A DNA stretch of 64,000 nucleotides from Bacillus sp. ZZV12-4809 (GTDB lineage: Bacteria; Bacillota; Bacilli; Bacillales; Cytobacillaceae), in the NCBI RefSeq assembly GCF_009849585.1, contig NZ_VCRN01000019.1, positions 21,736 through 85,735 on the forward strand, written 5' to 3'. Below, piece by piece: positions 16,907 through 25,606 of this stretch (positions within the stretch are counted from its first letter, which is position 1; each line of letters starts with the position of its first letter). Both the position numbers and the translations under genes were made by a program. The notes below the pieces were generated by a model. It ran no database searches. It was not told the DNA's origin and was given only the letters and a program-made list of their open reading frames with translations.

Positions 16907-17500
16907 GAAGGTAAAACAGACAATACCCAAACAAAGACAGGAGAATTGCAAAAAGCGTACATCCATACGTTGGAAGGAAACCCTGGAATTCCTACCCCAG
17001 TTATTCGTCAAGCTTACTTTATATGTATAACACAGGCGACCAAAACTATTGATATAACAACACCCTACTTTGTACCAGAAACAGATATTATCATGGCATT
17101 AAAGACAGCTGTGGCTCGTGGTGTGCACGTAAGATTGCTGGTTCCTCGCCACATTGATCAAAAAAGCGTGGGCTATGCAAGTCGTACCTATTACGGGGAA
17201 CTTATAGAAGCTGGGGTCCAAATCTACCAGTACAATAAAGGAATGTTACATGCGAAACTGATGATCATTGATGAGGAAATTGCAGAAGTAGGCGCAGCAA
17301 ACTATGATATGAGAAGTTTTCGCCTGAATTATGAGGTGTGTCAAGTCGTGTACAGTGCTGATGTGGCAAGGGAACTCACAGAGCAGTTCGAGAGGGATCT
17401 TACTGATTCTGTACCATTAAGAATTGAAGACTTGTTGCAACGATCCCTGACCGAGCGCATTGTTGAACAAGGTGCTCGTCTGCTTTCTCCATTATTATAA
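16907..17500 (+). pseudogene. cls: Cardiolipin synthase, C-terminal part
   Basis: The frame resumes the cls sequence (EGKTDNTQTKTGELQKAYIH) and holds PLD repeat 2 with HAKLMIIDEEIAEVGAANYD (H-x-K-x4-D) and the usual C-terminus. Combined with 7388-8311 it gives 505 residues, the family's usual length. No good start precedes it after the transposon end, so it is unlikely to be translated alone. Confidence 0.9.
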
Positions 17501-17588
17501 GTTGATGTATCCTGTTTTTATTGTTCTATCTTAAATCTAGATTTAACTTTGTTTTTAATATATTTCTGACTTATTTGAAAAAAAGTCG

Positions 17589-17632
17589 AAAACCCGTGTA
17601 TTATAAGAACTTCCAACATGGGTTTTTTCTTA
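17589..17632 (+). terminator. Intrinsic terminator after cls
   Basis: AAAACCCGTGT pairs with ACATGGGTTTT around a 16-nt loop, followed by a T run. It lies about 90 bp after the cls stop codon. Confidence 0.7.
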
Positions 17633-17733
17633 TTTACGATGGAAATTCATTACTAAAAAACGGTAATACTAAAAAGGCAGCTCAAAGAGTTTGAATTCAA
17701 AAATATCTGTTACCTTTTCATTTAAATATAGAG

Positions 17734-18312
17734 GTGATATCAATAGATAATATATTTGAAAATCTTAAGGAAATACGTTTATTAGAAGATAAGCTCTATC
17801 ATTTAGAATTAAATGGTTGGCTAAAAAATGAGTTTTTAACTTGGGAATGGTGGATACTAGTCGTTTTTTTAGTTGTGCCTTGGGTTATATGGGCTAAACT
17901 TGTTAAACGAGACATTATTTTAGAAATTTTGTTATTTGGTACCATAATTATCTTGACAACAACCTTATTAGATGTAGTTGGTGCACAATACAGTTTTTGG
18001 GATTACCCCATTGCATTCCTACCTTTTATTCCTAGGGCCTTTCCTTTTGATTTTTCAATGGTACCTGTAGCTTACATGTTGTTATATCAATATTTTAGAA
18101 CATGGAAATCTTTTATTTTAGCCCAGATCATTATGGCACTAACATATGCCTATATAGGTGAACCCTTTTGCGAGTGGGTCAAACTTGTTAATTATTTAGA
18201 GTGGAGATACAGATATTCATTCATATATTACATCATTGTTGGAATTGTAACTCGAGCTTTAATACTAAAACTAGCCTCTTTATCTAAACCTCAAGATCTT
18301 ACAACTAAGTAA
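17734..18312 (+). CDS. CBO0543-like multi-pass membrane protein
   Basis: The protein is about 192 aa with five or so hydrophobic segments and the signature FLPFIPRAFPFDFSMVPVAY and GEPFCEWVKLVNYLEWRYRY. This resembles CBO0543-family membrane proteins of spore formers, whose function is unknown. The start is uncertain: the GTG at 17734 is inside GAGGTG, which looks like the ribosome site for a start some 8 nt later, possibly a non-standard ATA. It lies 23 bp before a DUF421 gene and probably shares its transcript. Confidence 0.7.
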   Translation: MISIDNIFENLKEIRLLEDKLYHLELNGWLKNEFLTWEWWILVVFLVVPWVIWAKLVKRDIILEILLFGTIIILTTTLLDVVGAQYSFWDYPIAFLPFIPRAFPFDFSMVPVAYMLLYQYFRTWKSFILAQIIMALTYAYIGEPFCEWVKLVNYLEWRYRYSFIYYIIVGIVTRALILKLASLSKPQDLTTK

Positions 18313-18335
18313 AATTTAAATTGGAGGAAAAAACT

Positions 18336-19019
18336 TTGGAAGAAGTTAATATTGGTTTACTGACGATCAAAGTCATCGTTGGTTTTGCAACTTTATTTTT
18401 TATCATTATCATAACAGGCAGAACATCCATCTATCAGTTAACCTCGTTTCACTTAGTTTTTGTGTTAGTACTTGGAGATTTTTTAGGAAATACCATTTAT
18501 GAAGATAAGGTAGGGATTTTTCATTTTTTATATGCCATCGGATTGTGGACGTTTCTTATGTTGGGAATAGAGTTTATGACTCTAAAAAATAAATCGACAC
18601 GTTCTCTCTTATTAGGCAATCCTAACATCATCATTCGAGATGGTGTTATGGACAGAAAGTTACTTACAAAGAACAAATTGGATGTAAATCAAGTATTGAG
18701 TATACTCCGTCAAAATAATGTCTTTTCAGTTCGCGAAGTCAAATACGGTATATTGGAAGCTAATGGGCAAATAAGTTTATTATTAAAATCCAAGTATCAA
18801 AAACCAGACAAGCAAGATCTCAATCTTCCAGAAAGTCCAGTAGACCTCCCAACATCGTTAATTATAGATGGGGAAATTTTATGGGATAATTTACATAAAC
18901 TCGGATTTGATCAACAGTGGTTAGATAACCAATTAACTACCAATGGATATGATAATTTAAAGCGTATACTTTACGCAGATTGGCGAGAGAGTGAAGGCAT
19001 ACATGTAAGTCCTAAATAA
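18336..19019 (+). CDS. DUF421 (YetF-like) membrane protein
   Basis: The 227-aa protein has three N-terminal membrane helices (residues 5-80), then a soluble DUF421 domain (IIIRDGVMDRKLLTKNKLDV and LRQNNVFSVREVKYGILEAN). DUF421 proteins accompany DUF1657 and SpoVA genes in spore heat-resistance islands; in spores the YetF type lies in the inner membrane. I chose TTG 18336 with GGAGG 10 nt upstream, rather than TTG 18321, which overlaps that site. Confidence 0.85.
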   Translation: MEEVNIGLLTIKVIVGFATLFFIIIITGRTSIYQLTSFHLVFVLVLGDFLGNTIYEDKVGIFHFLYAIGLWTFLMLGIEFMTLKNKSTRSLLLGNPNIIIRDGVMDRKLLTKNKLDVNQVLSILRQNNVFSVREVKYGILEANGQISLLLKSKYQKPDKQDLNLPESPVDLPTSLIIDGEILWDNLHKLGFDQQWLDNQLTTNGYDNLKRILYADWRESEGIHVSPK

Positions 19020-19332
19020 AATTTGTTAGGATAAGAGCACATCAATTTTCTTGGTGAATATAAACTTTAGTCTTCAACAATCAGGCGCTTTAATGAAGTA
19101 ACTAAAGCCTAATTTTTCACTTATAACACCGAGAAATTAGACTTTTTATATTTTGGTTTCCTTAACGTTGTAAATATGCGGTTATCTTAACTTAGATGTG
19201 AGAACTATTAGAATATCAATGGTTCTCACATCATTTACATATATTCGATGTAAAGGTTTAAATAAGTTTGATTATTTATGATGTCTTATAAAAATAAATT
19301 AACGCCACCGGTAGCTTGAAAAACTACTTTTT
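19020..19332. other. Intergenic stretch containing the left end of the Tn554-like element
   Basis: No gene is seen. It contains the 16-bp repeat at 19176-19191 and, just inside it, an 11-bp inverted pair GATGTGAGAAC/GTTCTCACATC (19195-19205 and 19222-19232). GATGTA, the core known from Tn554 attachment sites, occurs at 19247, but no matching copy was found at the other end. Confidence 0.5.
19176..19191 (+). repeat. 16-bp inverted end repeat, left
   Basis: ATGCGGTTATCTTAAC reads inward here and is repeated in inverted orientation at 23618-23633, 4.4 kb away, with no mismatch. Flanking bases do not match. Confidence 0.7.
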
Positions 19333-19794
19333 CTATTTATTTGTATTTAATTTTTCCCACTCACTTAAATACATCCGTTTTGTTATTTTATTAGGATTTT
19401 CGAGTTTACAAATCAATTCCAAACTATTACCATCAGGGTCATTAAAATGAATTTTAGCGTGAGCATAGTTATCATGTGCCATTACAAAAGGTTCTACTGG
19501 CTCAAAGCCAAAAGCCTCCCTTGGTTCACATCCTTTACTTTTGAGCCAACTAACCGAATTTTTTAATCCTTCTAACGATACTTGAAATGCTATGTGTCTT
19601 ATTGAAGGATGATATTCAAGTTCTACCTTATCGGTTTCCCATAAGCCCAACCAGCTTTTATTTTTTTCAATCCATAAAAATGCCAAACTATCCTCTACGC
19701 TGTGGTCAAACTCTAAACCAAGTTCTTTATAAAATTCGATAGACCTTTTCAAATTACTTACTGGTAAATGTGCTTCGTATAATCCTTTAATCAT
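19333..19794 (-). CDS. VOC-family (glyoxalase/bleomycin-resistance fold) protein
   Basis: The 153-aa protein has paired beta-alpha-beta modules: YEAHLPVSNLKRSIEFYKEL at the start, a central SIRHIAFQV, and the C-terminal HFNDPDGNSLELIC with the usual metal-ligand Glu. VOC proteins include glyoxalases and fosfomycin or bleomycin resistance proteins; the substrate cannot be told from sequence. It occupies the position where Tn554 elements keep resistance genes. The start at 19794 is ATG with a GGGGG run upstream. Confidence 0.8.
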   Translation of the reverse strand: MIKGLYEAHLPVSNLKRSIEFYKELGLEFDHSVEDSLAFLWIEKNKSWLGLWETDKVELEYHPSIRHIAFQVSLEGLKNSVSWLKSKGCEPREAFGFEPVEPFVMAHDNYAHAKIHFNDPDGNSLELICKLENPNKITKRMYLSEWEKLNTNK

Positions 19795-19964
19795 TAATAA
19801 AACCCCCTTGTATTAATAATACAACCATATAAATTTATTACTTCAGAGAATAGTTATAAATTCTCTACAACTTTATATGTAGAATAAAGAATGATTATAT
19901 TTTACTCTACAAACATCCATTAGCACACTAAGGAAAACCGATACAATAGTAAAGTTCTTTATTC

Positions 19965-20351
19965 TTAAAATTTGTCATAGACCATACCACGTAATTTCAA
20001 TAATTCATCCTTCAGACGTTTGTTTTCTTCTTCAAGTTTTTTTATTCGATTATTTTTAGCTACGATAAGCGAATCTTTATTGGCATCCGTCATATTACGT
20101 TTTATGGTTTGCGGTGTATTTAACCCTTCTTGCTGCTTTCGTAACCTTTCTATTCGGTTCCGTATTTCTTGATTGTTATAGAGAAAAGCCTTAGATACAC
20201 CTGATTCCATGGCAACTTGATTAAAGTTAATTTTAGCCTTCGTTTTGATAAGACTTTGAATAGCCTTGTCTACCTTTTGAGCCGCCTCTTGGCTTTTCAT
20301 CTGGGCATGTTTTTTTACACCTTCGGTATTTCTAATATGCTTACTTCTCAT
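19965..20351 (-). CDS. tnpC: TnpC-like protein of Tn554 family (DUF6262)
   Basis: The 128-aa protein starts at ATG 20351, which overlaps the end of tnpB and has GGAGAGG upstream. It has a helix-turn-helix-like segment (NFNQVAMESGVSKAFLYNNQ) and a C-terminal coiled coil (residues 90-125). TnpC of Tn554 affects orientation and efficiency of transposition. Length matches the 125-residue Tn554 protein. Confidence 0.85.
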   Translation of the reverse strand: MRSKHIRNTEGVKKHAQMKSQEAAQKVDKAIQSLIKTKAKINFNQVAMESGVSKAFLYNNQEIRNRIERLRKQQEGLNTPQTIKRNMTDANKDSLIVAKNNRIKKLEEENKRLKDELLKLRGMVYDKF

Positions 20352-22305
20352 GAGTGCGTTCCTCTCCAATATATTCGCGACCTTTTTTCCCGGCAAAATG
20401 ATGAGTTGTACCATTTTTCAAAGTTTCTAGAATAGGCTCTAGTTGATCTAGAGTGGTTTGATTCTTATCTATCCATACTTGTCGCCCTAAAGCCCTGCCT
20501 CGCTCAATTACATTTTTAACTTCCGTAATTTCCATTTCAAATTGGGGAATGAATTCGGGTGTAGTACAGAAATTACGACAAGACAGACATGGGTTCGCTT
20601 GAGTGGGACATGGCTGCTTAATAGGTTTCATACAATAGCCAAGCTCCATCTTCACAGCGTCTAAATTATGGCGTATATATTCCCATTCAATGATATCTTC
20701 ATTCTCAATATCCGAAAGTTCAATTTTAACTGGACGTTTACTTTCAATGTCAACCCGAAAAATACCTTGTTTTGTAGCTTCTTCCCAAGAATTACGCATG
20801 GTAGTATCGAGAATTTTTGCATAATGCAAGGTCATTTCTGGGGAAGCGTGTGCCATCCATTTTTGAACATGCAATATGTTCATTCCGTTATTAAGAAGCT
20901 CTACACCCTTGGTATGCCGAAAGGCATGATTTTTGATAAAAAAGGGCTTTCCTGAATCGTCAACTATTTTTTGTTCTCCAGTAAAGCGCTTCAAACTTCT
21001 GCGAATGTCATAATAATTATAGGGTCGTCCTCTTCGGATACCTTCTAGCTGCACAAATAAATAGTTTTTAGGATTATTAATCGTATTGCTTTGATCTTTA
21101 GTCACTTTTACTACAGCTTCTACTACCTCTGCTAATTCTTTTGTAATTGGCACACGATGATTCATTACTTGTGTTTTTCTAATATCTCCGCATAAGTACC
21201 ATCCTTGCGGTGTTTGTTCTAAACAATTATCATAACGTAGATTAAGAATGTCCGATATTCTCCAACCAGTTGCCCGAAGTAATACAATAATCGGTACGTA
21301 TTTTGATGGTTTTAAGAACTCTAGCTTTTCCTCAATTTGCTGAAGAACCCCTTCAGGAATGTATTTGATATCATTTTCAGACTTTTTTACCGGTCTAGGG
21401 ATATCTTCTTTAAATAACAATAGATTTACAGGCAACGCAGGTGCCTCATCGAATTGCAGTTTTTCAATTGTTTCCAAGAATACATTTAGGACGATTAAGT
21501 AACTTCTTTTTGACTGTATTTTGTCATGAAACTTCTTATTATGAAATATTAGGTAATCTTCGATATCTTTCCGTGTTAAGGCATTTAAATCCTTCCAAGA
21601 AGGATTTTTATCATGTATAAATGTCAAAAATAACTTTAATATTCTAACGTCAAGAGTACATTGGCCAAGGGATAAATGACTGATCCTAAATTTTAAATAT
21701 TTTTTTGCTAAAGGACGAAAGGGAATAGGGATATCCTCGAAATTCAGGATATGTCTTGATTCGTGATCGGGAAATCTTGCACTAGGAATATTTCTAACAT
21801 CCCAGATATCTTTATCAAATTCATCTCTTGTATCATAGAAGTCTTTATAAAACAAAAATAAACGATTAAGTAGATTTTCGTAATTAGAAAGCTTCCTTCT
21901 CCCATAAATTCGTATGCTCAAACCTAATTCACTTAAATGTGATCTTAATTGCATCAATGCTTTACTTATTTCTAAATCTGCAAAACTATTAATATTGGGA
22001 TAATATTTCTTAAGAAAGATAGACAGCTGTTTAAAGGACCGGGCATAATTGTGTACTGCAGAATACAATTGAAGATCATCTTTTTTAATACGAGTAAGAA
22101 TAAAAAACTTAACCTCATTTTTAAGCTTAGATGGAAATACTGAAAAATTCATTTTACGATGAGTTTTTCCCCATTCCGATTTTCTAAAATCATTAAAAGC
22201 CGCATCATCGGCATCCCAAATGTCATTTTCGAAATACCCAGAGATTTTTTTGGCTATTTCACTAACTTTATTTTCTGGGAGTAGGTATCCAATAGATAAA
22301 TTCAT
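20341..22305 (-). CDS. tnpB: TnpB-like tyrosine recombinase of Tn554 family
   Basis: The 654-aa protein has a tyrosine recombinase domain with RATGWRISDILNL, HAFRHTKG and the C-terminal HASPEMTLHYAKI carrying the catalytic Tyr. A Cys-rich tail follows (CPTQANPCLSCRNFC) that may bind zinc, as in Tn554 TnpB (630 aa). Its start overlaps the tnpA stop by 4 bp, indicating coupled translation. Confidence 0.9.
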   Translation of the reverse strand: MNLSIGYLLPENKVSEIAKKISGYFENDIWDADDAAFNDFRKSEWGKTHRKMNFSVFPSKLKNEVKFFILTRIKKDDLQLYSAVHNYARSFKQLSIFLKKYYPNINSFADLEISKALMQLRSHLSELGLSIRIYGRRKLSNYENLLNRLFLFYKDFYDTRDEFDKDIWDVRNIPSARFPDHESRHILNFEDIPIPFRPLAKKYLKFRISHLSLGQCTLDVRILKLFLTFIHDKNPSWKDLNALTRKDIEDYLIFHNKKFHDKIQSKRSYLIVLNVFLETIEKLQFDEAPALPVNLLLFKEDIPRPVKKSENDIKYIPEGVLQQIEEKLEFLKPSKYVPIIVLLRATGWRISDILNLRYDNCLEQTPQGWYLCGDIRKTQVMNHRVPITKELAEVVEAVVKVTKDQSNTINNPKNYLFVQLEGIRRGRPYNYYDIRRSLKRFTGEQKIVDDSGKPFFIKNHAFRHTKGVELLNNGMNILHVQKWMAHASPEMTLHYAKILDTTMRNSWEEATKQGIFRVDIESKRPVKIELSDIENEDIIEWEYIRHNLDAVKMELGYCMKPIKQPCPTQANPCLSCRNFCTTPEFIPQFEMEITEVKNVIERGRALGRQVWIDKNQTTLDQLEPILETLKNGTTHHFAGKKGREYIGEERTHEK

Positions 22306-23429
22306 TCGTTATTCTCCTTATTTTCTTTGTTGATTTTCATTCTTTCTTGAGCTTTTTCCCAGTCTTTTCGAATATCTTCATCCGAAGGATGGATATACAT
22401 CTGCATTGTTGTTTGGATATGAGCGTGGCCAGCCCGATTCATTAAATGTTCATCTCTCCAGCCAGCCTTTCTTAGTTCCGTTAATGATGTGTGGCGTAAC
22501 ATATGTGGAGTGAAATAAATGCCTGTTTTATCACGCAGACGCTGAACCAGCGCTACTACATCGGTATATTCTAACGGTTGTCCTTTTTTTTCCCCTGACA
22601 GCTTAATAAAAACGTGATTTGTATCCACTTCATCAGTATGAAATTGAGCAATATAATCAAAGTACATATTAATTAGATCCTCAGATACATCGATACTTCG
22701 GGGGCTACATACCGTCTTAATTTCAGCTAGATTAAACAATTGACCCCGATCACGTATATGGATTTTTCTCGCATCAACCTCGAAATCCTCAAGCCATAAA
22801 GTAAGTGCTTCACCAATACGCATAGAGCTTTCCCAAAGTAGCTGTATTAAAAATTGATCCCTTATATTTACACAAGCATTCATAATTAATGCTATTTGAT
22901 CTTTCGAAAGTGTTTTCGGCTGTTGTTTAGGCACTTTTAGTTTCAGAATATGAGATGCAAAGGATTTATTTTTGTTTATATGGTGCAGAAAACTTTTAAA
23001 CCCCTTGCGGGACCCAGATACTTGTTTCTTTAAACGTTCTGTCAGCTGAATACTATAGTCCTCATGTCTCATTAGGTAGTCATAAAATCCGAGAACAGTA
23101 TTGATGATAATATTTACTGTCTTTGCTTTTCTAATTGGTTGTTTTGGGAAGATAGGGGACACCTTTACATCCTGGTGCGGGTTTTGTAACCACCGCATAA
23201 AATCCGCCATTTCATCTATTCCGATATCACGAAATTCTTTGTTTATTTGTTCTAGGAATTCATAGAATAGTTTTAAATGATATGAGAACGACCGTAAGGT
23301 GTTACGTGAAGCCCCACTATTGTCCTTAAACTTTAAATAATGTAAAACTGGTCGGACTGGCTCATTATTATGATCTATTAACATGTACCGAATCTTTCCT
23401 TCTTTTGTAGAAAGGGTAATTACTCTCAT
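22302..23429 (-). CDS. tnpA: TnpA-like tyrosine recombinase of Tn554 family
   Basis: The 375-aa recombinase has catalytic motifs LLWESSMRIGEALTL, HMLRHTSL, GHAHIQTTMQMY. An N-terminal core-binding domain occupies residues 1-150. Length matches Tn554 TnpA (361 aa). CAGGAGG precedes ATG 23429. It is the first gene of tnpABC, just inside the right end, shielded by a terminator hairpin at 23571-23610. Confidence 0.9.
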   Translation of the reverse strand: MRVITLSTKEGKIRYMLIDHNNEPVRPVLHYLKFKDNSGASRNTLRSFSYHLKLFYEFLEQINKEFRDIGIDEMADFMRWLQNPHQDVKVSPIFPKQPIRKAKTVNIIINTVLGFYDYLMRHEDYSIQLTERLKKQVSGSRKGFKSFLHHINKNKSFASHILKLKVPKQQPKTLSKDQIALIMNACVNIRDQFLIQLLWESSMRIGEALTLWLEDFEVDARKIHIRDRGQLFNLAEIKTVCSPRSIDVSEDLINMYFDYIAQFHTDEVDTNHVFIKLSGEKKGQPLEYTDVVALVQRLRDKTGIYFTPHMLRHTSLTELRKAGWRDEHLMNRAGHAHIQTTMQMYIHPSDEDIRKDWEKAQERMKINKENKENNE

Positions 23430-23570
23430 AAAATCCTCCTGTTGAAATTGTTCTTTTATTCATTCTAGAAAGCTCTCAATCTCTTAATTTCAGATAATCT
23501 TCCTCCTTTCTTTATTTACTATAAATACTATAAAAATTAGTGTGGTTAAATAGTCTTTAAAGAAACAAAA

Positions 23571-23610
23571 AACGGATAACTTTACATTGAATACTGTAAA
23601 GTCATCCGTT
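23571..23610 (-). terminator. Terminator upstream of Tn554-like tnpA
   Basis: On the minus strand AACGGATGACTTTAC pairs with GTAAAGTTATCCGTT (one mismatch), followed by TTTTTT. It lies between the element's end and tnpA, so outside transcription would be stopped before entering the transposase genes. Confidence 0.7.
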
Positions 23611-23617
23611 TTGGATG

Positions 23618-23633
23618 GTTAAGATAACCGCAT
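23618..23633 (-). repeat. 16-bp inverted end repeat, right
   Basis: GTTAAGATAACCGCAT is the exact complement of 19176-19191, again reading inward. It marks the probable right end of the Tn554-like element. Confidence 0.7.
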
Positions 23634-23656
23634 TTTCCTGACGCTACCCCTGTAAT

Positions 23657-23695
23657 AAAAAAGCAAGGTTCCAACAAAAGAACCTTGCCTTTTTT
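23657..23695. terminator. Bidirectional terminator between the two mobile elements
   Basis: GCAAGGTTC and GAACCTTGC enclose an 8-nt loop, with an A run before and a T run after, so it can act on both strands. Confidence 0.7.
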
Positions 23696-23782
23696 CCTGT
23701 ATTTAAATGATAAAGTCCATATCCTCTTGATAAAAAACTCTACGTTTTGGTCTTGTCCCTGTCAAGTAGACAACATAAAAAG

Positions 23783-24645
23783 CTAAGCAGTGAGCGCGTG
23801 TCGATATTCTATCGGCGCGCGTTTCTTTAGTTTCTTTTGTCTGCGTTTGTAATTGTAATGGTAAATGTAATCCTCAAGAGCTTCTTCTAGTTCTTCTTTT
23901 GACCTACACTTATTTATATACAGCTTCTCAGTTTTGAGGTGTGAGAAGAACGATTCTACACAGGCATTGTCCAGGCAGTTTCCTTTGCGAGAGTGGCTGC
24001 CCTTGATGCTGTAATCCTCTAATCGACTGCTGTATAGCTTTGACGTATACTGAAAGCCTTGATCTGAATGGAGAACGGCTTCAGCTACGTCTTTTTTCTT
24101 TGTCCACTTTGATACTGTATTTAACACAAGTTCCAGATCATTTCTCTTAGATAGCTCCCAACTTACTATTTCGTTATTAAAGAGGTCCTGGATAACCGAT
24201 AAATAATAAAATTCATTTCCAACAGACACATATGTTATATCCGTTACCATCTTTTGATTAGGTCCTGCAGCCCTGAAATTTCTTTTAAGGCGATTAGGAA
24301 AGAGGATAGAAGGATTACGACCGTGCCATTTTCTCTTCTTTCGGATGACAGATTGTATGTCCATTTCCGTCATTAGTCTATAGACCCTTTTGTGGTTGAT
24401 TAAATACCCGTTTTCATTTAATTCATCTGTCATACGAGGCCGGCCAAATTCAGGATTCATGAAATGAATCCCCAAGATGTGCTCTCGAATGTCTTGTTCA
24501 TCCTTAGCCTTCTCTTCCCGTTTAACAGTCGTTTTTCTCCATTTGTAATAGCTAGCCGGTTTGATATAGGCAATCTCCAGCAGCCAGGAGACCGGATAGG
24601 TACCTCTTAACTCATCAACTAGTTCATATTTTATTCTTCTGGGGA
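23783..24645 (-). CDS. IS3-family transposase OrfB
   Basis: The frame encodes the rve-type integrase core with the DDE residues in VTDITYVSVG, LHSDQGFQY and CVESFFSHLKTE. An independent start is visible only at 24475, but homologous sequence (KYELVDELRGTYPVSWLLEI) continues upstream to about 24645, overlapping the end of orfA. IS3 elements produce OrfAB by -1 frameshifting there, and A-rich AGAATAAAAT is present in the overlap. Confidence 0.88.
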
Positions 24646-24963
24646 TGTTTCCTCCTCCTTTAGCAGATTTGGATACTGCTTTTTTAGAAATTCAACCTGT
24701 GCTTTTAAATAATCTCTTTCCTCTTCAACCGATTTGAAATTAGTCCTAGGCCTACCTTTTAAAGGGTTAGAGACTCCTGAACGCTCATCAAACGGTACTC
24801 CATCTTTCCATTTCTTAACCCATACTTTAAGCTGGCTGCAGTTACGGATTCCCAATTCTTCTGCCAATACTTTATAACTCTTAGAGCCATTCACGTATTT
24901 TATGACGGCATTATGTTTAAACTCTTCCGAATAGCTATTAAAAGTTTGTCCTTTCTTTGCCAT
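24631..24963 (-). CDS. IS3-family transposase OrfA
   Basis: The 110-aa protein starts MAKKGQTFNSYSEEF and has a helix-turn-helix (YKVLAEELGIRNCSQLKVWV) followed by a leucine-zipper-like end (DYLKAQVEFLKKQY). GGAGGGGA lies before ATG 24963; an upstream in-frame start at 25008 lacks such a site. Confidence 0.88.
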   Translation of the reverse strand: MAKKGQTFNSYSEEFKHNAVIKYVNGSKSYKVLAEELGIRNCSQLKVWVKKWKDGVPFDERSGVSNPLKGRPRTNFKSVEEERDYLKAQVEFLKKQYPNLLKEEETSPEE

Positions 24964-25042
24964 AGAAAAAATCCCCTCCAAGTAGTATTCTTTCCTCCAT
25001 GGTAACATGAAGGTTTTTTTGAATGTCTACTTAAAGGGGACA

Positions 25043-25321
25043 TTAACATTTTTCAGAATAATAACCAGGGTTTAATTTTTCCAATGCCTCTCCATACGGT
25101 TCAATAACGTACATAGGAGATACCTTAATTTCTGACTTAACTATACAATCCATAGAGTTTATAAATTTCTGTATGGTTTGCGGTATAGGTAAGTTGGCAG
25201 CGGCCTCAATAGTTTTCTCAATCACTTGAGAGTTATAGATATCTGACCAGTAAATATCTATTAATTCTTTTACAACTTTTTCTGTGTTAGAAGGTAATTG
25301 GTTAGCACTATTTTTTAACAT
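25043..25321 (-). CDS. Hypothetical protein, 92 aa, ending at the IS3 boundary
   Basis: A mostly helical, acidic protein with no recognised domain. Its stop codon (25043-25045) directly abuts the outer end of the IS3-family element, so the original C-terminus may have been lost or replaced. The ATG at 25321 has GGGGGAAAAAGT upstream. It heads toward the IS from a group of plasmid genes on the same strand. Confidence 0.55.
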   Translation of the reverse strand: MLKNSANQLPSNTEKVVKELIDIYWSDIYNSQVIEKTIEAAANLPIPQTIQKFINSMDCIVKSEIKVSPMYVIEPYGEALEKLNPGYYSEKC

Positions 25322-25347
25322 ACTTTTTCCCCCTAATTTAAAGATTA

Positions 25348-25548
25348 CTACTTGGAGAATTTACGATATTCTTCCTCCATGATCGGATCATCAAGTACAT
25401 AGCCATTAAATATGATTTTTAATGCATCATCACTTGAATGCTTCCTATTGCATATCATATCTTTATACACTAATTTTAGCAGTGCATCCTTTGCTACGAG
25501 CATCTTCATTTGTTCTTCTTTGAATACTATTTCATTATGGGAATACAC
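25348..25548 (-). CDS. Hypothetical protein, 66 aa
   Basis: Starts at GTG with AGGAGG upstream. The sequence is charged, with a helical look and no recognised motif. It lies between the methylase and the 92-aa gene on the same strand. Confidence 0.55.
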   Translation of the reverse strand: MYSHNEIVFKEEQMKMLVAKDALLKLVYKDMICNRKHSSDDALKIIFNGYVLDDPIMEEEYRKFSK

Positions 25549-25606
25549 ATTCTTTCCTCCTATAAAAAAGGTTGTTCTTTAGGTCAAGACTGTTAGTTTA
25601 TTGTCT

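Larger units (their letters stand above)
19176..23633 (-). mobile_element. Tn554-like transposon with VOC-family cargo
   Basis: Three genes in Tn554 order (tnpA, tnpB, tnpC) are followed on the same strand by one cargo gene. The 16-mer ATGCGGTTATCTTAAC occurs at 19176-19191 and, inverted, at 23618-23633, so these may mark the ends or recombinase-binding sites. Classic Tn554 has no terminal inverted repeats, so the exact boundaries are uncertain. Hairpins lie just inside both ends. Confidence 0.75.
23754..25042 (-). mobile_element. IS3-family insertion sequence
   Basis: The 1289-bp element has inverted ends TGTCCCTGTCAAGTAGACA (left) and TGTCCCCTTTAAGTAGACA (right, complement). It holds overlapping orfA and orfB joined by a probable -1 frameshift. 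No 3-4 bp target duplication was found next to the ends, so one flank may have been rearranged. Confidence 0.88.
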
